Assembly (NCBI RefSeq): GCF_020991375.1
Contig: NZ_JAJLQZ010000006.1
Coordinates: 186,001 to 250,000 of the forward strand
DNA length: 64,000 nucleotides
Direction: 5' to 3'
From: Glycomyces amatae
GTDB lineage: Bacteria > Actinomycetota > Actinomycetes > Mycobacteriales > Micromonosporaceae
Below are positions 25,896 to 34,333 of this stretch, one piece after another (within the stretch, counting starts at the first letter, position 1; each line of letters starts with the position of its first letter). The position numbers and the translations under genes were made by a program. The notes below the pieces were generated by a model that searched no databases, was not told the DNA's origin, and saw nothing but the letters and a program-made list of their open reading frames with translations.

Positions 25896-25997
25896 CGGGC
25901 GGCGGTCTCCATCGTGACGTCGGTGCCGGGCATCGGGACATTCTCCCATTGTCGGGCAAATCACCGGTGAACGCCGCGAGGCGGGGCGGGGAACAGA

Positions 25998-26025
25998 GCG
26001 GCCCCGACCGGGTGGTCGGGGCCGC
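25998..26025 (-). terminator. Terminator of the nucleotidyltransferase-araM-permease operon
   Basis: A 12-bp perfect stem (25998-26009 with 26014-26025, loop GGGT) sits directly after the permease stop codon at 26032. Confidence 0.8.
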
Positions 26026-26031
26026 GGGTGC

Positions 26032-27624
26032 TCAGAGCGCCTTGAGGACGCGCGGTTCGAGCCGGTAGAAGATCCACCGCCCGAAGAACATGAGGAAGAC
26101 CGAGAAGCCGACGGCGACGCACAGCTGGAAGGTGTTCGGCGCCAGGCCCGGGATGAACGCCGCCCGGTGCATCGAGAAGATGCCGATGAGCGGGTTGATG
26201 GAGAACACGTCGTACATCCAGGGGTTGTCCTGCATGGTCTTCGCCTCAGAGACCTTCGTGACCGGGTAGATGATCGCCGAGGCGTAGAACAGCACGCGCA
26301 TGACCAGCGGCAGGAACCGCTGCACGTCCTTGTAGAGGACGTTCGCGGCGGCGAGGATGAACACCATGCCGGCCAGCAGCATCGCCTCGACCAGGATGGC
26401 CGGGATCAGCCAGAGCATGTTGAGCCCGAAGTGGCCGCCGAAGAAGATCGCCACGATGATCAGGATCGGGAAGCCGACCACGTACTCGGCGAAGCGCGCG
26501 AAGACCTTCGAGACCGGGAAGACCTCTCTGGGGACCTTCATGACCGTGATGAGGCTCGCCTGGCCGCCGAGGGACTTCGCGCCCTCGCTGACCGCGGAGC
26601 TGAACCACTGGTAGGCGAAGATGCCGGAGACGATGAACAGCAGGTAGCCGGCGCCGCCGGGGACGGCCCGGCCGCCGCCGAAGACCAGGTCGAACACGAA
26701 CCAGTAGATCAGCGTCAGGCCGAGCGGCTCGATGAGCGACCACACGTAGCCCATGACGGTGGACTGGTACTTGACGGCGAGGTCGCGGCGGACCAGGACC
26801 GACATGGCGTACCGGTGGCGCAGCAGCGCGGTGAAGCCGGTGGTCAGCGGGAACTTGCGGACCTGCGGCTTGACCTCGGCCTTGCGGGTCTCGGTGCCGG
26901 GGCCCTCGTCGCTGCGGGCCGAGTCGAGGAAGGCCGGGAGCTCGGCGGTGTCGTCGAGGTTCCGGCGGATCGGGGAGGCCCCGGCCATCGGCATGTCGCG
27001 GCCCGGTTCGATCCGGGTCGCGTACGGCGCCTGCGGGACCTGGCCCTGCGGGTTCGGCGCGCCGACCGGGACGGGCGGGCCCTGCGGGTGCTGGGGCGGG
27101 CCGGGCGGCGGGGGCGTCGGCTGGCCGTACTGGCCGGGCTGCCCGTAGGCGTTCGGCGGTCCGGCCGGGTGCGGCGGGGGCCCCTGCGGGGCCTGGCCGC
27201 CGGGGCCGTGCGGGGGCGGCGGCGAGCCGTAGGGCGGCTGGGGGGCGCCCGGCGGCCGGCCCTGCGGCGGGTTGCCGTAGGGCTGCTGGTTCGGGCGCGG
27301 GGGCGTGCCGTACGCGGCCGGCGGCGGCGCCGAGGGCGCGTTGTAGGCGGGCGGTCCGTAGCCCTGCGGGCCCGCGGGGGGCGGGGTGGGGCCGCCCTGG
27401 TTCGGACGGGACTGGTGGCCGGGCGGCGGGGTGGCGCCCGGCGGGGGGCTCGCGAAGGCCGCCGAACCGGAGCTCATCGCCCCCGGGGGGTATCCCGCGG
27501 GGGCGGCCGAGGGCCCGTTGCCGTAGCCGCCCTGGGGAGCGGCCGCGTCGGGATTGTCCGAGCCCCCGTCGTTGTTCCCGGGTGGGCCGGAGACGCCGTC
27601 GGGGTGCGGGCTAATCGAGCTCAT
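26032..27624 (-). CDS. ABC-2 type polysaccharide/teichoic-acid exporter permease with Pro-rich head
   Basis: Seen: 530 residues from the ATG at 27624, 7 bases after GGAG and overlapping the end of the AraM-like gene by 14 bases. Residues 1 to about 200 are a low-complexity Pro/Gly/Gln-rich cytoplasmic extension. From about 265 the chain is a TagG/Wzm-like permease: LLRHRYAMSVLVRRDLAVKY (amphipathic gate helix), VMGYVWSLIEPLGLTLIYW, SGIFAYQWFSSAV, six membrane helices. Partners in this family are an ATPase (TagH/Wzt), but none is encoded next to it. It would export an undecaprenyl-linked polymer assembled inside the cell. The Pro-rich head is not part of the family fold and may be a protein-docking arm. 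Confidence 0.85.
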   Translation of the reverse strand: MSSISPHPDGVSGPPGNNDGGSDNPDAAAPQGGYGNGPSAAPAGYPPGAMSSGSAAFASPPPGATPPPGHQSRPNQGGPTPPPAGPQGYGPPAYNAPSAPPPAAYGTPPRPNQQPYGNPPQGRPPGAPQPPYGSPPPPHGPGGQAPQGPPPHPAGPPNAYGQPGQYGQPTPPPPGPPQHPQGPPVPVGAPNPQGQVPQAPYATRIEPGRDMPMAGASPIRRNLDDTAELPAFLDSARSDEGPGTETRKAEVKPQVRKFPLTTGFTALLRHRYAMSVLVRRDLAVKYQSTVMGYVWSLIEPLGLTLIYWFVFDLVFGGGRAVPGGAGYLLFIVSGIFAYQWFSSAVSEGAKSLGGQASLITVMKVPREVFPVSKVFARFAEYVVGFPILIIVAIFFGGHFGLNMLWLIPAILVEAMLLAGMVFILAAANVLYKDVQRFLPLVMRVLFYASAIIYPVTKVSEAKTMQDNPWMYDVFSINPLIGIFSMHRAAFIPGLAPNTFQLCVAVGFSVFLMFFGRWIFYRLEPRVLKAL

Positions 27625-28666
27625 GCATCATCTCCGTCAGGTGTCGCTCCAGCGCCACCGAGTCCAGTTCACGATGTTCGAGAATCGTATAACGGCCTGG
27701 CCGGGTCCTCGGAGCGTAGGCCACCGCTGTGGCCAGCTCCGCTGTGGTCAGCCCCAGTTCGGCTGCGGTGCGCGGCAACCCGTGCCGCCGCATGGCCGCC
27801 GAAAGCTCGCTGAACAGGGCCTCGTCGCCCCGCAGCCACGTGCACACGAGCGCCCCGACCGCGCCCTGCTCCCCGTGGGAGGCCAGGCCGGGGTGGAGCA
27901 CGTCGAGCGCGTGCGAGATCTCATGGCACCCGCCCGAGCACGGCCGCGAGGAGCCGGCCATGCCCATCGCGAGCCCGCCCTGGACGAGGGCGTTCGCGAG
28001 GGAGGTGAGGAACCCGTCGTCGGCGACGGTGCCGGGGTGGCGCAGCACGGACTCGGCGCCGGTGCGGGCGATCGCCACGGCGAGCCCGTCGAGGGCCTCG
28101 CCGTTGACGTCGTGCGAGAGCTGCCAGTCGGCGACGGCGGACAGGTTCGTGAGGGCGTCGCCCACCCCCGAGCGCAGCTGGGCGACGGGGGCGCGGCGGA
28201 TGAAGTCGAGGTCGGCGAGGACGGCGAGCGGCGGGTGGACCCCGTAGGAGACCGAGACGCCGTCGCGTTCGAGGGAGGCGGTCGGGGAGGCGAGGCCGTC
28301 GTGGGCGAGGCTCGTGGCGACCGAGACCATCGGCAGGCCCAGCTCGGTCGCGGCGAACTTGGCGGTGTCGAGGAGCTTGCCGCCGCCGATGCCGACGAGG
28401 GCGTCGACCCGGTGGTCGTCGCGCAGGCGCGCGGCGAGGTCGCGGGCGCTGGCGAGGGTGCCGGGCTTGACGGTGTGGACCGTGGCGTCCGGGAGGTGGT
28501 CGAGCTCGGCGGCGATGGTCTCGCCGAGGCCCGGCCCGAGGGCGACGGCGACGCGGCCGCCGGAGGAGATCCTCGCGTCGACGAGGAGCTCGGGCAGGCG
28601 CGCGAGGGCCCCCGCCGAGACCTCGACCGCGATGGGGGCGAGGACGGTGCGCGCGAACGTGGGCAC
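27611..28666 (-). CDS. Iron-containing alcohol dehydrogenase family, AraM-like sn-glycerol-1-phosphate dehydrogenase
   Basis: Seen: 351 residues from a GTG at 28666 that shares its last position with the upstream TAG stop (TAGTG), so translation is coupled. Nucleotide-binding signature VDALVGIGGGKLLDTAKFA (about 90-108), then SVATSLAHDGLASPTASL and the metal-site segment SSRPCSGGCHEISHALD, which resembles the SGxEHxxSH of AraM/EgsA. Such enzymes reduce dihydroxyacetone phosphate to sn-glycerol 1-phosphate with NAD(P)H. Coupling with a nucleotidyltransferase and an exporter permease suggests the product becomes an activated building block of an exported polymer. Another polyol-phosphate substrate is possible. 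Confidence 0.8.
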   Translation of the reverse strand: MPTFARTVLAPIAVEVSAGALARLPELLVDARISSGGRVAVALGPGLGETIAAELDHLPDATVHTVKPGTLASARDLAARLRDDHRVDALVGIGGGKLLDTAKFAATELGLPMVSVATSLAHDGLASPTASLERDGVSVSYGVHPPLAVLADLDFIRRAPVAQLRSGVGDALTNLSAVADWQLSHDVNGEALDGLAVAIARTGAESVLRHPGTVADDGFLTSLANALVQGGLAMGMAGSSRPCSGGCHEISHALDVLHPGLASHGEQGAVGALVCTWLRGDEALFSELSAAMRRHGLPRTAAELGLTTAELATAVAYAPRTRPGRYTILEHRELDSVALERHLTEMMHELD

Positions 28667-29394
28667 TAGCGGCCCTTCGCGATGGCCTTGGCCAGGGCCC
28701 AGTCGGCGTGGTCGTCGACCTCGGTCCACGCGACCGGCCCGGTGGAGACGGTCCCGACCTGGCCGCCTTCGGCGAGGAGCTGGTAGGCGTCCTCGTAGTA
28801 GAGGGTGTGGTCGCGGGTGAAGGTCGCCTCGAGGGCCTTGGTGAGGTCGTCGGCGAGGGCGGCGGGGATGAGGCTGACGCCGATGTACTCGCCCGCGGCG
28901 GTCGCGGTCGGCTGCGCCTTGTGGATGAGCTCGACGCCGCCGGGGCCGATGCGGACCTTCATGGCCTCGTCGGTGAGGGTCTTGTGGTCGTCGAGGGCGA
29001 GCAGGAGCCGCGGGTCGGTCTCGGCGGCGTCCAGGAGGCGCTCCTCGATGCTGTAGGGGTGGAGCGTGTCGCCGTTGACGAGGATCGCGCCCTCGGCGTA
29101 GTGCCCGCGGGCGGTCCACAGCGAGTAGGCGTTGTTCCAGTGGGGCTTGTCGTTGTCGACGATGGTGATCGCGACGCCGTAGCGGGACTCGAGCGAGGGG
29201 GCGTGCTCGCGGATCCTGTCGGCGGCGTGGCCGACGGTGACGGCGATGTCGGTGACGCAGACCGCGGCGAGGCCCGCGACGATGGTGTCGAGGATCGTCT
29301 CGCTCCCGGTGACCGGCAGGAGCGTCTTGGGCAGCTCGTCGGTGTCGGGGCGCAGGCGCTGCCCCTGTCCGGCGGCGAGGATGACGCCTCTCAC
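28666..29394 (-). CDS. Nucleotidyltransferase (sugar/alcohol-phosphate cytidylyltransferase-like)
   Basis: Seen: 242 residues from a GTG at 29394, where similarity begins (VRGVILAAGQGQRLRP); AAAGGC is upstream. The longer in-frame extension to 29547 is unlikely. N-terminal G-x-G-x-R loop and PKTLLPVTG bind NTP; VNGDTLHPYS (about 100) gives the metal Asp, and TEVDDHADWALAKAI matches the C-terminal Asp region of NTP-transferase enzymes such as the phosphocholine/inositol cytidylyltransferase group. First gene of the operon that continues with the AraM-like dehydrogenase and the ABC permease. It most likely makes an NDP-alcohol or NDP-sugar; CDP-glycerol is an inference from the neighbour. Confidence 0.8.
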   Translation of the reverse strand: MRGVILAAGQGQRLRPDTDELPKTLLPVTGSETILDTIVAGLAAVCVTDIAVTVGHAADRIREHAPSLESRYGVAITIVDNDKPHWNNAYSLWTARGHYAEGAILVNGDTLHPYSIEERLLDAAETDPRLLLALDDHKTLTDEAMKVRIGPGGVELIHKAQPTATAAGEYIGVSLIPAALADDLTKALEATFTRDHTLYYEDAYQLLAEGGQVGTVSTGPVAWTEVDDHADWALAKAIAKGR

Positions 29395-29480
29395 GAATGT
29401 CTGCCTTTCGCTCGACCCTGGTCGGAAGCCGCACGCGGGGGGCGCGTGCAACCCGCCCAGTTTACAAGCCGCGAAAGGGG

Positions 29481-29527
29481 GGAGGCCCCGGCCGAGTGTG
29501 CGCCTGCACACGTCGGCTGGGGCCTCC
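29481..29527. terminator. Long hairpin terminator downstream of icd
   Basis: GGAGGCCCC (29481-29489) pairs with GGGGCCTCC (29519-29527). The stem continues inward through GCCGA/TCGGC and GTGTG/CACAC with small bulges. It lies 86 bases past the icd stop and upstream of the next operon. Confidence 0.7.
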
Positions 29528-29612
29528 AACTGGGAAGGGACGGTCACTGCGAGCAGTCACCGCTGCCTTTACAACGAGTCTCGGGCGAAGCGGTTACGCC
29601 CGCCCTCGCGGA

Positions 29613-30833
29613 CTACTTCGCGGCGACCTTGGCGAGGTTCTCCGACAGGGTGTCGAGGAACTCGTCGGTGGACTGCCACTCCTGCTCGCCGCCGACCAGC
29701 AGCGCCAGGTCCTTGGTCATCTTGCCGCCCTCGACGGTGTCGATGACGACCTTCTCGAGGTCGTTCGCGAAGGCGGTGACCTCGGGGGTGCCGTCGAGCT
29801 TGCCGCGGTGGGCCAGGCCCCGGGTCCAGGCGAAGATCGAGGCGATCGGGTTGGTCGAGGTCTTCTCGCCGCGCTGGTGGGCGCGGTAGTGGCGGGTGAC
29901 GGTGCCGTGGGCGGCCTCGGCCTCGACGGTCTGCCCGTCGGGGGTCATGAGCACGGAGGTCATGAGGCCGAGCGAGCCGAAGCCCTGCGCGACGGTGTCG
30001 GACTGGACGTCGCCGTCGTAGTTCTTGCAGGCCCACACGTAGCCGCCCTCCCACTTCATGGCGGCGGCGACCATGTCGTCGATGAGGCGGTGCTCGTAGG
30101 TGAGGCCCTTGGCCTCGAACTCGGCCTTGAACTCGTTGTCGAACACCTCCTGGAAGGCGTCCTTGAACATGCCGTCGTAGGCCTTGAGGATGGTGTTCTT
30201 GGTGGACATGTACACCGGGTAGTCGCGCGCGAGGCCGTAGCGGAACGAGGCGCGGGCGAAGTCCTCGATGGACTTCTTGTAGTTGTACATGCTCATGGCC
30301 ACGCCGCCGCCCTCCGGGTAGCGGGCGACCTCGAACTCCATCGGCTCGGAGCCGTCGTCGGGGGCGAAGGTGACCGTGAGGGTGCCGGGGCGGTCGACCT
30401 TGAAGTCGGTGGCCTTGTACTGGTCGCCGTGGGCGTGGCGGCCGATGATGATCGGCTTGGTCCAGCCGGGGACCAGGCGGGGGACGTTGCTCATGATGAT
30501 GGGCTCGCGGAAGACGACGCCGCCGAGGATGTTGCGGATGGTGCCGTTCGGGGAGCGCCACATCTTCTTGAGGCCGAACTCCTCGACGCGGGCCTCGTCG
30601 GGGGTGATGGTCGCGCACTTGACGCCGACGTGGTGCTCGGCGATGGCGTTCGCGGCGTCGACCGTGACCTGGTCGTCGGTGGCGTCGCGGTGCTCGATGC
30701 CGAGGTCGAAGTACTTGAGGTCCACGTCCAGGTAGGGGTGGATCAGCTCGTCCTTGATCTTGCTCCAGATGATGCGGGTCATCTCGTCGCCGTCGATCTC
30801 GACGACGGGGTTCGCGACCTTGATCTTGGCCAT
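29613..30833 (-). CDS. icd: NADP-dependent isocitrate dehydrogenase, eukaryotic-type
   Basis: Converts isocitrate to 2-oxoglutarate and CO2 with NADPH production in the TCA cycle. Seen: 406 residues, the length of the homodimeric mitochondrial/cytosolic-type subfamily, not the 740-residue monomeric form. GGAGAGG precedes the ATG. Motifs: [14 protein letters not shown] at the start, [12 protein letters not shown] (substrate Ser/Asn loop), [13 protein letters not shown], then [20 protein letters not shown] with the metal-binding Asp, [20 protein letters not shown] and [12 protein letters not shown]. Single gene with its own terminator; a 455-base region separates it from the divergent ABC operon. 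Confidence 0.96.
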   Translation of the reverse strand: MAKIKVANPVVEIDGDEMTRIIWSKIKDELIHPYLDVDLKYFDLGIEHRDATDDQVTVDAANAIAEHHVGVKCATITPDEARVEEFGLKKMWRSPNGTIRNILGGVVFREPIIMSNVPRLVPGWTKPIIIGRHAHGDQYKATDFKVDRPGTLTVTFAPDDGSEPMEFEVARYPEGGGVAMSMYNYKKSIEDFARASFRYGLARDYPVYMSTKNTILKAYDGMFKDAFQEVFDNEFKAEFEAKGLTYEHRLIDDMVAAAMKWEGGYVWACKNYDGDVQSDTVAQGFGSLGLMTSVLMTPDGQTVEAEAAHGTVTRHYRAHQRGEKTSTNPIASIFAWTRGLAHRGKLDGTPEVTAFANDLEKVVIDTVEGGKMTKDLALLVGGEQEWQSTDEFLDTLSENLAKVAAK

Positions 30834-31288
30834 GGTTCCGACCTCTCCTCGCGCGCTCGCCGCGCCCTGTTGACTCCGCCCGCCGTGCGATGCGTGCGGG
30901 CGCGGAGCGGAATGCCCCTAACAGTACGAGCGTACTGGCTTCGTTCCGGGGTCCGACGACCGGCCCCGCGAGTCGGTCGTCACACCCGCCGCGGCGGGAG
31001 CGGGCCCGACGCGCCGCCGAGGGGCTACCGTCGATCAGCGCCCCCGCGAGGGGACAGGGAATGAGAGCAGGGGAAACGCCCCCTGAAGTTCAACGTAACG
31101 ATTCCGTCTCAAGGCTGGCGTGCCCGGGGTCACGGCGGGTAGGTTCAATAACTAGAAACAATCTTTCCAATTTGTTTCGGGCCAGGACGGCCCGAAGACG
31201 CCGGAGCGTTGTTTCGAGTCCCCACACGTTCCGGCCGCGGCGGCACCGCCCGCCGCGGCTTCGACCAGCGCACGAAGGAGTGCACAAG
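30834..31288. promoter_or_regulatory. Divergent promoter region between icd and the peptide ABC operon
   Basis: No gene is supported here. At about 31140-31185 there is an unusually AT-rich island (TTCAATAACTAGAAACAATC, then TTTCCAATTTGTTTC) in otherwise GC-rich DNA, a likely promoter/operator zone for the operon that starts at 31289. I could not place a convincing -35/-10 pair by eye. Confidence 0.45.
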
Positions 31289-32383
31289 GTGAGCGCACCT
31301 CCCGCACCCCCGCCGCACGCGGCGGACGCCCCGCCCGCCGAGCGGACCGGCCCCGGCCTCGTCCGGCGCGTCTGGGCCTCCTACGCCTTCCGCCGCATCC
31401 GCCAGTCGGTCTTCGTCGTCTGGCTGGTCGCGACGATCACCTTCCTGCTCATGCACTTCATGCCCGGCGATCCGATCGAGATCATGGCCGGGCGCCTCAA
31501 CAGCTCCGGCATGAGCCACGAGCAGGCCGTGGCCACGGCGACGAACATCATCGCGTACGACCCGAACGCGAGCGTGTGGGTCCAGTACCTCGACTTCCTC
31601 AAGGGCCTGGTCACCTTCGACCTCGGCAACTCCCTCACCAACCCCTCCAAGACCGTGTTCGAGCACGTCATGGAGTACCTGCCGTGGACGCTGTTCGCCG
31701 TCGGCGCCGGCGTCGCCCTCGCGATCGTCATCGGGCTGACGGTGGGCATGGCCATGGCCTACCGGCGCGGCTCGGCCTTCGACCACGCGATGACCTCCGT
31801 CGGGTCCTTCCTCACCGGCGTCCCGAACTACATCCTCATCGCCGCGGTCATCGTCGTCGGCTACACGATGCTCGACGTCCTCCCCTTCCTCGACATGCGC
31901 GGGCGCATCACCGCGGGCGTCGAACCGGGCTTCAACTTCGTGTTCTTCGGCGACGCCCTGTTCCACGCGCTCCTGCCGATCATCGCGTTCGCGTTCACCG
32001 CCACCGGCTCCTTCATGCTCAACATGAAGGCCGCCACCACCGAGGTCCTCACCGAGGACTACGTGACGGTGGCCCAGGCCCGGGGCCTCAAGCCCGGTCG
32101 CATCAGCCGCAGCTACGTGGGCCGCAACGCGATGCTGCCGATCATCCCGCAGATCGCCCTCCAGCTCGGCACGCTCGTCGGCGGCTCCATCGTCATCGAG
32201 CAGATCCTCCAGTACCCCGGGGCCGGCCAGATGCTCATGCAGGCCATCTCCAACCGCGACTACCCGGTCGTGCAGGCCGCCGTGATCATCCTGGCGACCT
32301 CCGTGGTCATCGCCAGCCTCATCGTGGACCTCTTCCTCGTCCGGGTCGACCCCCGCATCAAGACCGAAGGGCAGGAAGCGTGA
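31289..32383 (+). CDS. ABC importer permease, DppB/OppB type
   Basis: Seen: 364 residues from a GTG at 31289, chosen because AAGGAG lies 8 bases upstream; the longer open frame to 30890 lacks similarity. After a Pro/Ala-rich head: YAFRRIRQSVFVVWLVATI (first helix), FMPGDPIEIMAG, a periplasmic-side loop, then five more helices. The EAA coupling motif appears as EDYVTVAQARGLKPGRI near residue 255. SIVIEQILQYPGAG is the family's C-terminal signature. First gene of an operon for import of peptides, nickel or related small ligands. It overlaps the next permease by GTGA. Confidence 0.9.
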   Translation: MSAPPAPPPHAADAPPAERTGPGLVRRVWASYAFRRIRQSVFVVWLVATITFLLMHFMPGDPIEIMAGRLNSSGMSHEQAVATATNIIAYDPNASVWVQYLDFLKGLVTFDLGNSLTNPSKTVFEHVMEYLPWTLFAVGAGVALAIVIGLTVGMAMAYRRGSAFDHAMTSVGSFLTGVPNYILIAAVIVVGYTMLDVLPFLDMRGRITAGVEPGFNFVFFGDALFHALLPIIAFAFTATGSFMLNMKAATTEVLTEDYVTVAQARGLKPGRISRSYVGRNAMLPIIPQIALQLGTLVGGSIVIEQILQYPGAGQMLMQAISNRDYPVVQAAVIILATSVVIASLIVDLFLVRVDPRIKTEGQEA

Positions 32384-33282
32384 CGACCGCTCTCGACGCC
32401 GCGATCGCGAAGCCCCGCAAGCAGTTCGGCGAGACCTTCCTGGGCCGCCTGTGGACCGGGCTGACCCGCTCCCCCGCCGGCTTCGCCGGGACGGTCCTCG
32501 TCCTCGCGATCGTGCTGTTCTCCTTCGTCGGCCCCCTCGTCATCGACCAGGACAACCCGACCGACACCACGCAGATCTGGACCTCGCCCTCCGCCGAGCA
32601 CTGGCTCGGCACCCAGTACGAGGGCAAGGACACCTTCACGATCCTGGTGAACTCCGGCGCCCAGCCCATCTGGGTCGGCACGCTCGCCGCCCTCATGGCC
32701 GTGTTCGTCGCCGTCACCCTCGGCTCCATCGCCGGGTACTTCCGCGGCCGCATCGACGCGGTGCTCCTCCAGCTCACCGACGTCACCGTCACCATCCCGC
32801 AGTTCCTGCTCATGCTCGCGGTCGTCGCGTTCTTCGAGGACATCCCCCCGTGGGGCATCTCGATCGTCGTCGGCGCCACCATGTGGGCCTTCCTGTTCCG
32901 CTCCATCCGGGCGCAGGTCATGTCCCTCAAGGAGCGCGAGTTCGTCGAGGCCGCGCGGCTCCAGAACCTCGGCCCCGCCCGCATCGTCTTCCGCGAGATC
33001 CTGCCGAACATGGCCGGGTTCATCTTCGTGAACTTCGTGATCTCGGTGAACCAGGCGATCTACGCGATCGTCGGCCTCTACGTGCTCGGCCTCATGCCCT
33101 CCGGCACGCCGAACTGGGGCCTGATGATCCACCAGTCCTGGGGCCAGAACTTCTACCTCAACCCGGTCGCCCTGCCCTTCGTCGTCGCGCCCCTGATCAT
33201 GATCGTGCTCTTCACGATCGGGCTCGTGACGATGGGCCGCGGCCTCGACCAGGCCCTCAACCCGCGCCTCCGGGAAAGGTGA
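32380..33282 (+). CDS. ABC importer permease, DppC/OppC type
   Basis: Seen: 300 residues from a GTG at 32380 overlapping the previous stop by 4 bases; GGCAGGAAGC supplies the ribosome site. Segments: GFAGTVLVLAIVLFSFVGPL, EHWLGTQYEGKDTFTILVN (typical DppC 'LGTD..GRD' region), four to five further helices, and the EAA loop EREFVEAARLQNLGPARIV, followed by REILPNMAGFIFV. Pairs with the 31289 permease to form the membrane channel. Confidence 0.9.
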   Translation: MTTALDAAIAKPRKQFGETFLGRLWTGLTRSPAGFAGTVLVLAIVLFSFVGPLVIDQDNPTDTTQIWTSPSAEHWLGTQYEGKDTFTILVNSGAQPIWVGTLAALMAVFVAVTLGSIAGYFRGRIDAVLLQLTDVTVTIPQFLLMLAVVAFFEDIPPWGISIVVGATMWAFLFRSIRAQVMSLKEREFVEAARLQNLGPARIVFREILPNMAGFIFVNFVISVNQAIYAIVGLYVLGLMPSGTPNWGLMIHQSWGQNFYLNPVALPFVVAPLIMIVLFTIGLVTMGRGLDQALNPRLRER

Positions 33283-33286
33283 GACC

Positions 33287-34333
33287 ATGAGCGACCCGAT
33301 TCTCAGCGTCCGCGACCTCGCGATCGCGTACCGCACCGGCCGCAAGGAGTCCGTGACCGCCGTCAGCGGCGTCGACCTCGACCTCTACGAGGGCCAGTCC
33401 CTCGCCCTCGTCGGCGAGTCCGGCTGCGGGAAGACCACCCTCGGGCTCGGGCTGCTGCGGCTCCTGCCCGGCCTCGGCGAGATCACCTCCGGCTCCCTGA
33501 CCTACCGGCTCAAGGACGGCGGCCGCGCCGACCTCCTCAAGATGAAGAAGGAGCAGCTGCGCCGCTTCCGCTGGAACGAGGCCGCCATGGTCTTCCAGGG
33601 CGCGATGAACGCCTTCAACCCGGTCATCCGCATCGGCGACCACTTCGCCGACACCCTCCGCGACCACTCGGACGGCAGGCGCTGGACGAAGGCCGCCGTC
33701 GAGGCCCGCGCCGGGGAGCTCCTGGAGACCGTGCGCCTCGACCCCGACCGGGTCCTCCAGTCCTACCCGCACGAGCTCTCCGGCGGCATGAAGCAGCGCG
33801 CCCTCATCGCGCTCGCCATCGCCCTGGACCCGCAGGTCCTCGTCCTCGACGAGCCGACCACCGCGCTCGACCTGCTCACGCAGCGCTCGATCGTGCAGCA
33901 GCTCCACGAGCTGCGCAAGAAGTTCGGGTTCACGATGGTGTTCATCACCCACGACCTCGGGCTCGCCGCCGAGCTCGCCGACCGCGTCGCCACCATGTAC
34001 GCGGGCCGCGTCATCGAGACCGGCTCGGCGCGCGACATCTTCCACGGGCCCAAGCACCCCTACACCGCCGGGCTCATCAACGCGGTCATGCCCGTCAAGG
34101 GCGAGCGCCCGGCCCTGGAGTCCATCCCCGGCTACCCGCCCAGCCTCAAGGCCATGCCCGAGGGCTGCGCGTTCAACCCCCGCTGCGCGTTCGCCTCCGA
34201 CGAGTGCCGCCGGAGCCGCGTGGAGCTCGAGCTCCTCACCGAGCGCCCGCTCGCCATGGACCACGCCGTCGCCTGCCGGCACCACGACCAGGTCCGCTTC
34301 CAGCGCAAGCAGAAGGAGAACGCCAATGTCTGA
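33287..34333 (+). CDS. Peptide-type ABC importer ATPase, DppD/OppD type
   Basis: Seen: 348 residues. Walker A GESGCGKTTLGLGL (about 43-50), a Q-loop in MVFQGAMNAFNPV, signature LSGGMKQRALIALAIALD, Walker B VLVLDEPTTALD and switch His in MVFITHDLGLAAELADRV. The C-terminal oligopeptide domain has the cysteine cluster CAFNPRCAFASDEC that in this family can hold an iron-sulfur cluster. The start at 33287 follows GGAAAGGTGAG. It overlaps dppF-like 34326 by 8 bases. Confidence 0.92.
   Translation: MSDPILSVRDLAIAYRTGRKESVTAVSGVDLDLYEGQSLALVGESGCGKTTLGLGLLRLLPGLGEITSGSLTYRLKDGGRADLLKMKKEQLRRFRWNEAAMVFQGAMNAFNPVIRIGDHFADTLRDHSDGRRWTKAAVEARAGELLETVRLDPDRVLQSYPHELSGGMKQRALIALAIALDPQVLVLDEPTTALDLLTQRSIVQQLHELRKKFGFTMVFITHDLGLAAELADRVATMYAGRVIETGSARDIFHGPKHPYTAGLINAVMPVKGERPALESIPGYPPSLKAMPEGCAFNPRCAFASDECRRSRVELELLTERPLAMDHAVACRHHDQVRFQRKQKENANV

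Noticed and set aside
21284-25970. Very long plus-strand open frames (770 and 858 codons) opposite the two acyltransferases
   Set aside because: They are Arg/Gly/Asp/Glu-rich antisense shadows caused by high GC, without ribosome sites or domains, while the minus strand carries clear membrane and SGNH motifs.
27611-29434. A single 607-codon protein fusing a nucleotidyltransferase region to the AraM-like dehydrogenase
   Set aside because: The first half is a shadow frame; the true nucleotidyltransferase runs in another frame and ends with TAG just at the GTG of the dehydrogenase.
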